From positions 1 through 37,330 of the forward strand of contig SLND01000154.1 in assembly GCA_007133205.1 (NCBI GenBank): DNA of 37,330 bases, in the 5' to 3' direction. Both the position numbers and the translations under genes were made by a program. How positions within the stretch are numbered: the stretch's first letter is position 1; each line of letters starts with the position of its first letter. This DNA comes from Natronospiraceae bacterium (lineage in GTDB: Bacteria; Pseudomonadota; Gammaproteobacteria; Natronospirales; Natronospiraceae). The notes under the pieces were generated by a model that was not told the origin of the DNA, made no database searches, and saw only the letters and a list, made by a program, of their open reading frames with translations. Of this stretch, positions 16,001 through 24,244 are shown one piece after another.

Positions 16001-16717
16001 CAGGGCCAGTCCCAGCCAGCCCTGGGCGAAATCGAGTGCGTAGGGAGATTCCAGGGGCATGGCGAATACCAGCCCCGGGACCGGCTCCGAGTCCTCATCG
16101 TCGCCCTCTGAGGGTGCCAGTTCCAGCAAACCCGAGACGGCAGCCGTACCGGTTTCGGTGGCAGCCAACAGGGCCGCCTCTGGAGCTTCCGAACTACAGA
16201 CATCGAATCCGTCCGCCACGCGGGGATCGGGATCCGCGAGGAAGGTCAGAACGCAGTAAACTGCGGCACCGGTACCCGGCTGAACGGTAAAGTCCGCCCC
16301 ACCTTGTTCACGCATGAATGCCTGGAACCCGGGCACCTGCTCCGGTTCCAGGCGGGTAATGTAGGCAAGTGCTTCGACCTCGGGGTAGTTCTCGCGCAGG
16401 TCGAGTTCCCCGATGAAACGGTTCCAGTGATCGGCACCCGGATTTTCAAGGAGTGTAAACGCGGCTGCACCGGCATGAAGCATGGAAAGATAGCGGGTAG
16501 TCTGATCACTGAGATCAGCGCTCAAACGGGACATTTCACCAATCAGTTCCCGTTCCTGCGCAGTGCGCTCGGCGCTCAGACTGAAGTTCCAGGCACCCAG
16601 GGTGACCGCGAGCAGGGTGGCCAGCAGTGCAATGAGGCCCATTCCGGCCAGTGAGTTCCCGGATCTGCGTGCCCTGGAAACCTGCGACCGGGGCTGATTG
16701 CCACTCTCTTCAGACAA
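13076..16717 (-). CDS. CHASE-PAS-GAF-PAS-GGDEF-EAL c-di-GMP enzyme
   Basis: A 1213-residue inner-membrane protein. Domains in order: TM1 (about 25-47), periplasmic CHASE sensor (about 75-290), TM2 (about 308-328), PAS (about 355-470), GAF (about 480-640), PAS (about 650-775), GGDEF (about 780-945) and EAL (about 955-1205). GGDEF is intact at 862-866 with an RxxD inhibitory site at 853-856. The EAL motif starts at E990, with NLSAIQF, ELTES, VDDFGTGYSS, KIDKSF and AEGVET also present. Both cyclase and phosphodiesterase activity are possible. The start codon is TTG at 16717, supported by AGGAG seven bases upstream. It follows sdaA at 152 bases and is convergent with the ankyrin gene. Confidence 0.93.
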   Translation of the reverse strand: MSEESGNQPRSQVSRARRSGNSLAGMGLIALLATLLAVTLGAWNFSLSAERTAQERELIGEMSRLSADLSDQTTRYLSMLHAGAAAFTLLENPGADHWNRFIGELDLRENYPEVEALAYITRLEPEQVPGFQAFMREQGGADFTVQPGTGAAVYCVLTFLADPDPRVADGFDVCSSEAPEAALLAATETGTAAVSGLLELAPSEGDDEDSEPVPGLVFAMPLESPYALDFAQGWLGLALPARSLLGDIGDSASAYHVRVVDLTEDAPEILMESDGAPDNGNGLDISDTVQVADRTWQVELSQEFQPGPVPAMILWGGVLVSLLLTGLLWSGYRTRARAVQIADRMTQALRESEERRRRTEELSLVMVVHLDLAGHWQKVTPRLCELLGRDREALLRQPALDVVHPDDQRGMLVDSQSLLDRREVSTTREVRLLDPDNEILWVDVSLALVRDSSDEPLYFMGFIQDITERKEGTEALAQREVLLEAIAGSLTELIRNPDFDAAVNQSLKIIGEAADADRAYIFEVHPHSEDGLPAQSMLYEWVREGVTAQIGNPEMHDLHWHKLPDYWYETLKRGQSLRVLTRELPQPARSIMERQAIKALLLVPMIRDGVFEGMIGFDDCRHERYWTESQLATLLAAAASFGNALQRQHTVRALEENRQLLSSITSNITDGIYRSTPEGQLVYVNQALAEMFGYDSPEEMKQVRAPILYVSAERRDELQHKLLHHNGYRGEEVEFVRRDGSRFVGMNNAVAIHDAEGNMLYCDGVITDITERKDAERQIHYLAHYDLLTGLPNRTLLRDRMEQEMARAKRDGNHLAVLFLDLDRFKNVNDSLGHAVGDQLLEQVGRRLQASIRGQDTVSRQGGDEFLIMLPDLNSANEAATVARKLIDRLSAPYVVGHHELRVTPSIGISLYPGDASGIEELVRNADAAMYQAKERGRHNFQFFTHDLSVAAWERLSLENQLRRAIQDNRFVLHYQPQVDIESGDIVGLEALVRWNHNGRLVSPSVFIPVAEQTGMIMEIGEWVLSEACRQACLWQDQGFADTRVTVNLSAIQFRRRNIVGVIQKVLAHTGLAPELLELELTESTVMEEVEESVRMLSDLSRIGVGLSVDDFGTGYSSLNYLKRFPIRKLKIDKSFIEDIPGDSDDEAITGAVIDMGRNLNLDVLAEGVETLEQLEFLKARGCKEFQGFLASHPVPADQVPALLRRRFRLVGS

Positions 16718-16869
16718 CTCGGGGCTCCTGCCGCGCGCACTCCCTGTCGCTCTTCGTGGCCAGCCTCCAGCCAGCGATACATGACATAACAGATGAAGTC
16801 TATCAGAGGCCTCTCCGGACGTCCCCCGGGAACGGTCAAACTGCCCGGATCAGTCAGCGACGGCTTGCT

Positions 16870-18240
16870 TCAACACTCGGGGACGTTGACCGCAAGGCCG
16901 CCCTGGGAGGTTTCCTTGTAGATCGTACGCATATCCTCGCCGGTCTGGCGCATGGTGCGGATCACCTGATCGAGCGAGACCTTGTGTTGTCCATCACCCC
17001 GAATCGCCATGCGCGATGCATTGATCGCCTTGAGCGCCCCCATGGCGTTGCGCTCAATGCAGGGAATCTGGACCAGTCCGGCAACCGGGTCGCAGGTCAG
17101 TCCGAGATTGTGCTCCATGCCGATCTCCGCGGCATTCTCGACCTGCGCAGGACTCCCGCCCAGCGCTTCGGTCAACCCCCCCGCGGCCATGGAACAGGCG
17201 GTTCCCACTTCCCCCTGACAGCCCATTTCGGCACCGGAGATGCCGGCGTTCTTCTTGTAGAGGATGCCAATGGCCCCGGCCGTCAGCAGGAAACGGACGA
17301 CACCCTCTTCCGAGGCATCCTCGATGAATCGATGATAATAATGGAGTACTGCCGGGATGATGCCGGCCGCGCCATTGGTTGGTGCCGTCACCACACGACT
17401 GCCTGCCGCGTTCTCTTCGTTGACGGCCATGGCATAGACATTGACCCAGTCCAGGAGGTCCAGGTGGCCGGCCTTGTCCTGGGCATTCAGTTCCCGGTAC
17501 AAGCGTGGCGCCCGACGCCGGACTTCCAGTCCGCCGGGGAGCTTCCCATCCTGGCGCGTGCCCCGCTGTACACATTCCTGCATTACGGACCAGATACGCA
17601 GCAATTCACGGCGGATTTCATCTTCATCCCGCCAGGTCCTTTCGTTCTCCAGCATGAGCTGCCAGACTGCAAGCCCATGCTGTTCACATTGCGCCATCAG
17701 GTCCGCAGCGGTATCAAAGGGGTGCGGAATACGAGCGTCTTCCTCCTGCTCTTCCTGATCGGCATCTTCCTGGTCCCGCACGATGAAACCACCGCCGATG
17801 GAGTAATAGATATCATCGTGAAGCAGTTTGCCCTTGGCACCTCGGGCCACCAGACCCATGCCGTTGGAATGACGGGGCAGGCGATCTTCCTTGAGGAATT
17901 CGATATGGGTCTCGGCATCAAAGTCGATTTCATGATGCCCGAGCACCGACAGGCGTTTTTCCTGACCTACCGCGGCAAGCAGGTTCTCGATCTGCTCCGG
18001 GTCCACCCCCTGCGGTGTCTCGCCGAGCAGTCCCAGAATCACGGCCTTGTCGGTGCCATGACCCACGCCCGTCAGTGCCAATGAGCCGTAGAGCTTGACC
18101 ACGATCTCCGCGGTATCTTCCAGCAGGCCACGGTCCTTCAGCTCCTCGCAAAAGGCGAGTGCCGCCCGCATCGGCCCCACGGTATGGGAACTCGAGGGAC
18201 CAATGCCAATGCGGAACATGTCGAATACGCTTACCGCCAT
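16870..18240 (-). CDS. sdaA: L-serine ammonia-lyase (single-chain, 4Fe-4S)
   Basis: A 456-residue cytosolic enzyme converting L-serine to pyruvate and ammonia. The N-terminal [19 protein letters not shown] and the cluster cysteines C341 ([12 protein letters not shown]), C383 (GLTCDP) and C394 (IPCIERN) define the bacterial iron-sulfur type. The chain ends in Cys456; in the Legionella enzyme the C-terminal cysteine occupies the fourth iron site until substrate displaces it. GGAG six bases upstream supports the start. It lies 170 bases downstream of putA on the same strand, so both may belong to an amino-acid catabolic group. The symbol could equally be sdaB; the family does not separate them by sequence alone. 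Confidence 0.95.
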   Translation of the reverse strand: MAVSVFDMFRIGIGPSSSHTVGPMRAALAFCEELKDRGLLEDTAEIVVKLYGSLALTGVGHGTDKAVILGLLGETPQGVDPEQIENLLAAVGQEKRLSVLGHHEIDFDAETHIEFLKEDRLPRHSNGMGLVARGAKGKLLHDDIYYSIGGGFIVRDQEDADQEEQEEDARIPHPFDTAADLMAQCEQHGLAVWQLMLENERTWRDEDEIRRELLRIWSVMQECVQRGTRQDGKLPGGLEVRRRAPRLYRELNAQDKAGHLDLLDWVNVYAMAVNEENAAGSRVVTAPTNGAAGIIPAVLHYYHRFIEDASEEGVVRFLLTAGAIGILYKKNAGISGAEMGCQGEVGTACSMAAGGLTEALGGSPAQVENAAEIGMEHNLGLTCDPVAGLVQIPCIERNAMGALKAINASRMAIRGDGQHKVSLDQVIRTMRQTGEDMRTIYKETSQGGLAVNVPEC

Positions 18241-18410
18241 GGCCTACTCCATTGATTGATACGGACCGCTCGGTCCCTGTGCGGAGTCGCGCCGACTGGC
18301 GGCCGACAGGACCCGGACAATTCATCCATGGCAGATTGTTGAATCAGCCCCGGCCCCCGGAAAGGAGCAAGGTGCAGCCAAACACCAGGCAGAACCTCTC
18401 CAGCCCTGAT

Positions 18411-21400
18411 TCAATCCGCAGAGGATCCACCCTGGGACTGTTCCACATCCTCACTGTCTGACAGCGCAAGCAGGCTGGCGTTGCCTCCAACCGCCGCGGT
18501 ATTGATCGTCAGGGTCCTTTCATTGGCGAAACGCAGCAGGTAATGAGGTCCGCCGGCCTTGGGGCCGGTCCCTGAAAGGCGCTGACCACCGAAGGGCTGT
18601 ACCCCGACCACAGCACCCACCATGTTGCGATTCACGTAGGCATTGCCCACCTGAATACGGCGCTGAATGTATTCCGCCTCCCGGTCGATACGGGTATGAA
18701 TGCCCAGGGTCAGTCCATAGCCGGTCCGGTTGATGGCATCGATGACCTTGTCGAGATCCTTCGCCTTGTAACGAATGATGTGCAGTATCGGACCGAATTG
18801 TTCCCGCTCAAGGATATCGATGTCGTCGATCTCCACCGCGGTCGGCCGGAGAAAGGTGCCGTGACCACAATTCGGTCCCAGTGGGGCCTCCTTGATCAGC
18901 CGCCCCTGCGTCTTGATCCATTCCGCATGCTCCTGGAGGCCGTTCAAGGCCTTCTCGTCGATCACCGGACCGATGTCCGTACTCAGCAGGCCAGGATCCC
19001 CGACAGTCAGGGTATCCATGTACCCGGACAGGATTTCCAGCACCCGGGGTGCAATTTCTTCCTGCAGGAAAAGAGCACGCAAGGCCGAGCACCGCTGCCC
19101 GGCGCTGTGAAAGGCCGACTGGACAACGTCCTCCACCACCTGTTCCGGCAAGGCCGAGCTGTCAACGAGCATCGCATTCTGCCCACCTGTTTCCGCAATC
19201 AGGGTGGGAATGACATCTTCGCGCGCCGCCAGTGTCCGGTTCACCACTCGTGCCGTTTCGGTGGAACCGGTGAAGGCCACCCCGGCAATACGTGGATCGG
19301 GAATCACCACTTCACCAAAGACGCGACCACGACAGGGCAGAAAGTGAAGTACATCCCCGGGAACCCCGGCCTTGTGCAGCAGCTTCACTGCAAGTGAACC
19401 GATCAGAGTGGTCTGCTCGGCGGGCTTGGCCAGCACGCTGTTGCCGGCTGCCAGTGCGGCGGACACCTGGCCGGTAAAAATGGCGACCGGGAAATTCCAG
19501 GGGCTGATGCAGGCAAACACGCCCTTGCCGGTCAGGCGCAACTCGTTGCTCTCACCGGTGGGACCGGGCAGCTTGATGTTGTGACCAAACTTCTCGCGGC
19601 ACTGAAGGGCGTAGTAACGCAGAAAGTCCACTGCTTCACGCACCTCGGCCACGCCATCAGGAATGGTCTTGCCGGCCTCCCGGCTGCACAGCGCCATGAA
19701 CTCGCCGAAGTGCTCCTCGTAGAGATCTGCCGCACGCAGGAGAATGTTGGCGCGCTCCTCGGCGGGGGTTTCATCCCAGCTTCGCTGCGCTTTCGAGGCA
19801 GTCTCGATCGCTTCTTCCAGCACTGCCTTTTCGGGTTCGTAATACTTGCCCGGAGACCGGCGATTATCCGCCGGATCCACGGCATGAACCTCCTTGCCGC
19901 CTCCGTGAATCCGGCCGCCCACCACGGCCCGTGCTTCCCATTGCTTGTCCATGGCCCGGGTCATGGAATCGGCCAGGGCCGACAATTCCTCGGGATCCGC
20001 CAGATTCACGCCCCGGGAATTGTCGCGGTCGTAACCCTGGTCGTGATAGATGTCCTTTGGCAGGGGAATCCGGGGATGGCGGTAGCGCTGCAGCTTCTCG
20101 ACCTCTCGCACCGGATCCCGGGCGATCTCCTCGACCGGGACATTCTCATCCATGATGTGATTGACAAAAGAAGTATTGGCGCCGTTTTCAAGCAGACGTC
20201 TCACCAGGTAGGGCAGGAGTTCCTTGTGCCGCCCTACCGGGGCATAAACCCGACAGTGAACTCCCGATTCCCCCGCAATCAGCTCGTCATACAGTTCCTG
20301 GCCCATACCATGCAGACGCTGGAACTCGTAGTCCCGGCGGTCCCCCGTCATTTCCAGAATCGAGGCAATGGTATGGGCGTTATGGGTTGCAAATTGCGGA
20401 TAGAGGCGATCGCAGTCCTCACCCAGCATCTTCCGTGCACAGGCTAGATAGGAGACATCCGTATTTACCTTGCGGGTAAAGACGGGATAATCCTTCACAC
20501 CCTCGACCTGGGCTTCCTTGATTTCGTTATCCCAATAGGCCCCCTTGACCAACCGCACCGGAATCCGCCGGCCCACATCGTTGGCCAGTTCATTGAGCCA
20601 GTCGATCAATTTGATGCAGCGTTTCAGGTAGGACTGAATGGCCAGCCCGAAGCCTTCCCAATCCTGCAGGGACGGCGAGCGATACACCCGCTCGAAAACT
20701 TCGAGCGAGAGATCGAGTCGGTGGGCTTCTTCCGCGTCCACCGTCAACTGAATGCCGGCATCACGTGCTTCCTCTGCCAGCCTGAGGAGCTGGGGTGTCA
20801 GTTCTTCCAGAACGGCTTCGCGCTCGGCATATTCGTAACGCGGATGGAGAGCCGACAGCTTGACCGAAACACCGGAGGCATCCCAGATACTTTCATCCGG
20901 GGACGTCGCCTTGCCGGTGGCCCGGATCGCCTCGGCATAGGATTCAAAATAGCGATCGACATCATCCCAGGTCAGCGCCGCCTCACCCAGCATGTCGAAA
21001 CTGTGGCGGTAACCACGATGATCCTTCGAGCGGGCACGCTTGAGCGCCTCGCCTATGGTTCGTCCCATCACGAACTCGAAACCCAGAATGCTCATGGCCT
21101 GGCGCATCGCGCCGCGGATCATCGGTTCACCCATTCTGGCAGTCAGCCGGCTCATGAAACCGGACACATTCTTGCGAGTCCGCTTGTCCACCTTGACGAT
21201 CTTGCCGGTCAGCATCAGGCCCCAGGTGGAGGCATTGACAAAGAGCGAGCCACTTTCCCCAAGGTGGGAGCCCCAGTTGCCGGAACTGATCTTGTCCTGG
21301 ATGAGCTTGTCGGCCGTCTCGGCATCCGGCACCCGAATCAGTGCCTCGGCCAGACACATCAGGACCACGCCTTCCTGCGAAGACAGGTCGTATTCCTGCA

Positions 21401-21650
21401 TGAAGGCCGAAATCCCGCCCTTTCTCACGCCCTTGCGGCGTACCATGCGCACGAATTCCTCGGCCTGGCGTTCAATGCGCGCACGTGCTGCATCATCCAG
21501 CCGCGCCAGGGGCAGAAGTTCTTCCATGACCGACTTCTCATCAGCCAGATAAAGCCGGTTCATCTCCGCACGCACACCTTCGAGCCTGGGTGCGCCACGC
21601 TCGAAGACAAATGGTGTGGTAGCAGCTTGGGTACGTTCGGGTAGTGCCAC
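18411..21650 (-). CDS. putA: Bifunctional proline dehydrogenase / glutamate-semialdehyde dehydrogenase PutA
   Basis: A 1079-residue enzyme that oxidises proline to glutamate in two channelled steps. The FAD-binding proline dehydrogenase barrel occupies roughly residues 110-500 (VSVKLSALHPRYEYA, LVKGAYWDNEIK, RVYAPVGRHKELLPYLVRRL). The aldehyde dehydrogenase domain follows, with general base E820 (LIAETGGQN) and nucleophile C854 (SAGQRCSAL), 34 residues apart as usual. There is no N-terminal ribbon-helix-helix domain, so this PutA should not repress its own operon, unlike the 1320-residue E. coli protein. The start is GTG with GGGAGG six bases upstream. A putative promoter lies at 21753-21781. 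Confidence 0.96.
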   Translation of the reverse strand: MALPERTQAATTPFVFERGAPRLEGVRAEMNRLYLADEKSVMEELLPLARLDDAARARIERQAEEFVRMVRRKGVRKGGISAFMQEYDLSSQEGVVLMCLAEALIRVPDAETADKLIQDKISSGNWGSHLGESGSLFVNASTWGLMLTGKIVKVDKRTRKNVSGFMSRLTARMGEPMIRGAMRQAMSILGFEFVMGRTIGEALKRARSKDHRGYRHSFDMLGEAALTWDDVDRYFESYAEAIRATGKATSPDESIWDASGVSVKLSALHPRYEYAEREAVLEELTPQLLRLAEEARDAGIQLTVDAEEAHRLDLSLEVFERVYRSPSLQDWEGFGLAIQSYLKRCIKLIDWLNELANDVGRRIPVRLVKGAYWDNEIKEAQVEGVKDYPVFTRKVNTDVSYLACARKMLGEDCDRLYPQFATHNAHTIASILEMTGDRRDYEFQRLHGMGQELYDELIAGESGVHCRVYAPVGRHKELLPYLVRRLLENGANTSFVNHIMDENVPVEEIARDPVREVEKLQRYRHPRIPLPKDIYHDQGYDRDNSRGVNLADPEELSALADSMTRAMDKQWEARAVVGGRIHGGGKEVHAVDPADNRRSPGKYYEPEKAVLEEAIETASKAQRSWDETPAEERANILLRAADLYEEHFGEFMALCSREAGKTIPDGVAEVREAVDFLRYYALQCREKFGHNIKLPGPTGESNELRLTGKGVFACISPWNFPVAIFTGQVSAALAAGNSVLAKPAEQTTLIGSLAVKLLHKAGVPGDVLHFLPCRGRVFGEVVIPDPRIAGVAFTGSTETARVVNRTLAAREDVIPTLIAETGGQNAMLVDSSALPEQVVEDVVQSAFHSAGQRCSALRALFLQEEIAPRVLEILSGYMDTLTVGDPGLLSTDIGPVIDEKALNGLQEHAEWIKTQGRLIKEAPLGPNCGHGTFLRPTAVEIDDIDILEREQFGPILHIIRYKAKDLDKVIDAINRTGYGLTLGIHTRIDREAEYIQRRIQVGNAYVNRNMVGAVVGVQPFGGQRLSGTGPKAGGPHYLLRFANERTLTINTAAVGGNASLLALSDSEDVEQSQGGSSAD

Positions 21651-21752
21651 GGTCAGCCTCCCGCAATGGATCTGGGGTCAGTTTCCCGAGGCCGAGACGG
21701 CCCATTGAGGACCGGAAATTGGCGGCATGTTCGGGGCCTGAAGACGCCCGCC

Positions 21753-21781
21753 ATTCTACCGGAACAGGCCGACCCTGCCAG
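21753..21781 (-). promoter_or_regulatory. Putative sigma-70 promoter of putA
   Basis: Minus strand: -35 CTGGCA (21781-21776), 17-base spacer, -10 TAGAAT (21758-21753), about 100 bases upstream of putA. I found no other structure in the 284-base gap between putA and the M56 peptidase gene. Confidence 0.45.
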
Positions 21782-21934
21782 CCCTGGGCGGGGTTCCAGG
21801 CGGCTTGCCGGGGAAGTGAGAGAGATGGCTTCAGGTGGGGCACTCACGACAGAATCGGCCGCCCCGAAGACGTCCGACCCTGCCGAACAAGCGGACACAG
21901 CCGCTTATCACGGATACAGCTTGCTTTTCGTCGT

Positions 21935-23131
21935 TCAGCTTTCGTCCTGCCTAAATTCGATGGTCTGCTGTGTGACCACCGGCTGATCCTGTTCCGGGAA
22001 CTGCCACTGGCGGATGGCACGATAGGCAGACCGATCGAAGGTCTCGCCGGGTTCGGAGTCCAGGACCTCCACGTCCGAGACGTAACCGTCCTCGTTGATC
22101 ACCACTTCCATGGTCACGTGCCCGGTGGTGCCCTCAACCAGGGCCTGGCGCGGCCATTCCGGTTCGGCCACCTCCACCGGCTCGAGGTAATCCACCTCAC
22201 GTGGCTCATCACTGACCGAGGCGATCACCCACCCGGAAGCCAGGAACAGGCCGCTCACGATCATCAATGCCCCATGGAACGGCAGGGGACGTCGTTTTTT
22301 CTCCACTATCATCATCACTCTCTCCTTCAGAAGCGATGGCAACAATCCGCCGAACCCGAGTGCATGCACGTCGAGTCCGGCGGTACGACACAGAGTCTGG
22401 GCATAGACCAGCCGATCCGGTTTGCCCAGATCGGCCAGCGCAGCCGCGTCGGCGGCAAGCTCCTGGTCGGCCCGAAAGCGGTACCAGCCGAGTTGCACGG
22501 CCGGATGAAACCAGAACAGGCAGCGCAGCCACAGTGCCAGCAGCAGCCACCATGGATCGCCATGGCGAACGTGTGCTTGCTCGTGTGCCAGCACGAGCGC
22601 GGTCTGCGCACTGTCACGCTCGTCAAGATCGGCCGGCAGCCACAGGGTCGGTCGCAGCGCACCCACCAGCATCGGGCTGCGGCAGGCATGCGAGAAACGC
22701 ACCCGCACAAGGCGCGGGAAACCGTGCGCCTGGATTTCATTGGCCACTTCGGTGCGGTTACAGGCGCCGGCACGCAAAACGGCCTGAAAGCGGAGTTGGG
22801 TCCGCCCGAACCAGACCGCCGCGATCACGGCACCCATCGCCCAGACTGCCGCCAAGGCCCACAGCCAGCCGCCAACGGCAGAGCCTTCCAGGGCCGCACC
22901 GCCCCCGACAGGCACGCCGTCGGCTACCAGGGTGAAACCGGCGGTGGCCGGCATCACGCCGCCGAGTACCCCGGTGGGCACGAGTGCGGCCAGCGGCAGG
23001 AGCCAGGCCAGATAAGCGGCACGCGCCCCGGCGGCGTGATACAACAACCGCGACAACAACCATGCCAGCGGCACCAGGACCGCGAGCGCGATGCTCGAGT
23101 GCCAGAGCCATTCGAGAAACACGTGAGTCAT
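21935..23131 (-). CDS. BlaR1/MecR1-like M56 peptidase with TonB-type C-terminal domain
   Basis: A 398-residue membrane protein. About four hydrophobic helices flank a cytoplasmic M56 zinc peptidase with HEQAH at 183-187 and a distal ligand E224 (DQELAADA). Residues from about 315 on (EWPRQALVEGTTGHVTMEVV ... RAIRQWQFPEQ) form a TonB C-terminal-like domain instead of the penicillin-binding sensor of BlaR1. Its start overlaps the stop of the BlaI-like repressor gene, so the two are co-translated. By analogy with BlaR1-BlaI it may cleave the repressor upon an envelope signal, but the signal is unlikely to be a beta-lactam because the binding domain is absent (inference). Confidence 0.88.
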   Translation of the reverse strand: MTHVFLEWLWHSSIALAVLVPLAWLLSRLLYHAAGARAAYLAWLLPLAALVPTGVLGGVMPATAGFTLVADGVPVGGGAALEGSAVGGWLWALAAVWAMGAVIAAVWFGRTQLRFQAVLRAGACNRTEVANEIQAHGFPRLVRVRFSHACRSPMLVGALRPTLWLPADLDERDSAQTALVLAHEQAHVRHGDPWWLLLALWLRCLFWFHPAVQLGWYRFRADQELAADAAALADLGKPDRLVYAQTLCRTAGLDVHALGFGGLLPSLLKERVMMIVEKKRRPLPFHGALMIVSGLFLASGWVIASVSDEPREVDYLEPVEVAEPEWPRQALVEGTTGHVTMEVVINEDGYVSDVEVLDSEPGETFDRSAYRAIRQWQFPEQDQPVVTQQTIEFRQDES

Positions 23132-23487
23132 TTGAGTTTCTCCAGAAGACTGCGAATTTCTTCGCGATCAGCCTCGGACAGCCCCTCGCGTTCCGCGAAG
23201 GCCGCCACCAGCGGTGCCAGCCGCCCGTCCAGATGCTGATTGACGAGCTGACCCGCTTTCTCCCGCAGCCAGTCCTCGCGCTCGATCAGCGGCCGAAAAC
23301 GATAGGTTCGCCCTTCAGGTTCGCGCGCCAGGGCACCCTTCTCGGTCAGGCGTGTCAGCAGCGTGCGCACCGTCTTGGGACTCCAGTTCTCACCCGGGGC
23401 GACACGCTCGACGACCTCGCTGGAGGTGAGCGGGTGCTCGCGCCAGAGCACTTCCATGACTCGACTTTCGGATTCGGAAATATTCAT
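23128..23487 (-). CDS. BlaI/MecI/CopY-family transcriptional repressor
   Basis: A 119-residue winged-helix protein: ISESESRVMEVLWREHPLTSSEVVERVA, then WSPKTVRTLLTRLTEKGALAREPEGRTYRF, then a dimerisation helix region. The fold and length match BlaI/MecI (about 120-125). It overlaps the downstream M56 peptidase gene by four bases. Two inverted-repeat operators lie immediately upstream, one within its promoter, so autorepression is predicted. The Shine-Dalgarno sequence is weak, and the start is set by homology to the family N-terminus. Confidence 0.92.
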   Translation of the reverse strand: MNISESESRVMEVLWREHPLTSSEVVERVAPGENWSPKTVRTLLTRLTEKGALAREPEGRTYRFRPLIEREDWLREKAGQLVNQHLDGRLAPLVAAFAEREGLSEADREEIRSLLEKLK

Positions 23488-23494
23488 AAGCTTG

Positions 23495-23510
23495 GACTAC
23501 AACCGTAAGC
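23495..23510. promoter_or_regulatory. BlaI-type operator, degenerate copy
   Basis: GACTAC-AACC-GTAAGC shares the left arm and N4 spacing with the perfect copy at 23522-23537, 27 bp away centre-to-centre. It lies directly before the repressor start. Confidence 0.65.
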
Positions 23511-23520
23511 CTCGCCACCA

Positions 23521-23548
23521 AGACTACACTCGTAGTCCATAATGTCAA
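23521..23548 (-). promoter_or_regulatory. Promoter of the BlaI/M56 operon
   Basis: Minus strand: -35 TTGACA (23548-23543, perfect), 16-base spacer, weak -10 TAGTCT (23526-23521). The perfect operator fills the space between the two elements. Confidence 0.65.
23522..23537. promoter_or_regulatory. BlaI-type operator, perfect dyad
   Basis: GACTAC-ACTC-GTAGTC is a perfect inverted repeat, close to the known BlaI/MecI operator pattern GACTACA-N2-TGTAGT. It sits between the -35 and -10 elements. Confidence 0.82.
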
Positions 23549-23618
23549 GGGAGATTCGAGCAAGGAGAAACCGCAGCTCCGGAATCCGCTCCCGGCCCGG
23601 CATGCAAGCATCCGGACT

Positions 23619-24098
23619 TCAGCGGAACCAGGTCACGGCAAAGATTGACAGCATCAGCAGCGCCACCACCAGCTTGGCCAGGGCCCCCAGAAACACCCCC
23701 AGCCATGCGCCGATCCCGGCGCGCGAGGCCTCTTCCATGGTGCCTCGGGCCATGAGATGACCGCAGAAGGCTCCGATCAGCGGCCCGAAAATCGCGCCGG
23801 CCAGGCCGAAGAACAATCCCACCAGGAGACCGAACACCGCGCCCAGGGCTGCCGACCGACCCGCACCATAACGGCGGGTAGTGAGCGCGGTGGCGGCGAA
23901 ATCGAGAAACACCGAGGCCAGGGCCATCAGTCCGAGCACTGTCAAAGTGCCGCCCCCCACCGCCTCGAAACCGCCGGCCCAGGCGGCCAGGAACAGGCCC
24001 ACGAATACCATGGGCACACCGGGCAGGATGGGCACCACGCTGCCGACGAGGCCCACCACCACCAGCAGCCCCGCCAGCCCCCAAAGCACGATTTCCAA
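23619..24098 (-). CDS. DUF456 family membrane protein
   Basis: A 159-residue hydrophobic protein with four to five predicted transmembrane segments. The family signature is visible: EIVLWGLAGLLVVVGLVG near the N-terminus, the VPILPGVPMVF loop, RRYGAGRSAALGAVFGLLVG and a GPLIGAFCGHL segment. Function is unknown. I place the start at a TTG (24098) because GGGGAGGA lies six bases upstream and family members begin right there; the longer frame to 24224 adds 42 residues without similarity. It stands alone, divergent from the GAF-GGDEF-EAL gene. Confidence 0.82.
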   Translation of the reverse strand: MEIVLWGLAGLLVVVGLVGSVVPILPGVPMVFVGLFLAAWAGGFEAVGGGTLTVLGLMALASVFLDFAATALTTRRYGAGRSAALGAVFGLLVGLFFGLAGAIFGPLIGAFCGHLMARGTMEEASRAGIGAWLGVFLGALAKLVVALLMLSIFAVTWFR

Positions 24099-24244
24099 AG
24101 CGCGTCCTCCCCTCGCCTCATCCCAAGCCGTGAGCTTAGCCGCACCGGCACCGTACCCCAAGCTCACCCCGCCAGCTACAATGAGGGCAGCGGCTCCAGT
24201 GGAGGGGAAGGACACCCGGCGCACGACGCGTGCAGGCGGTGGCC

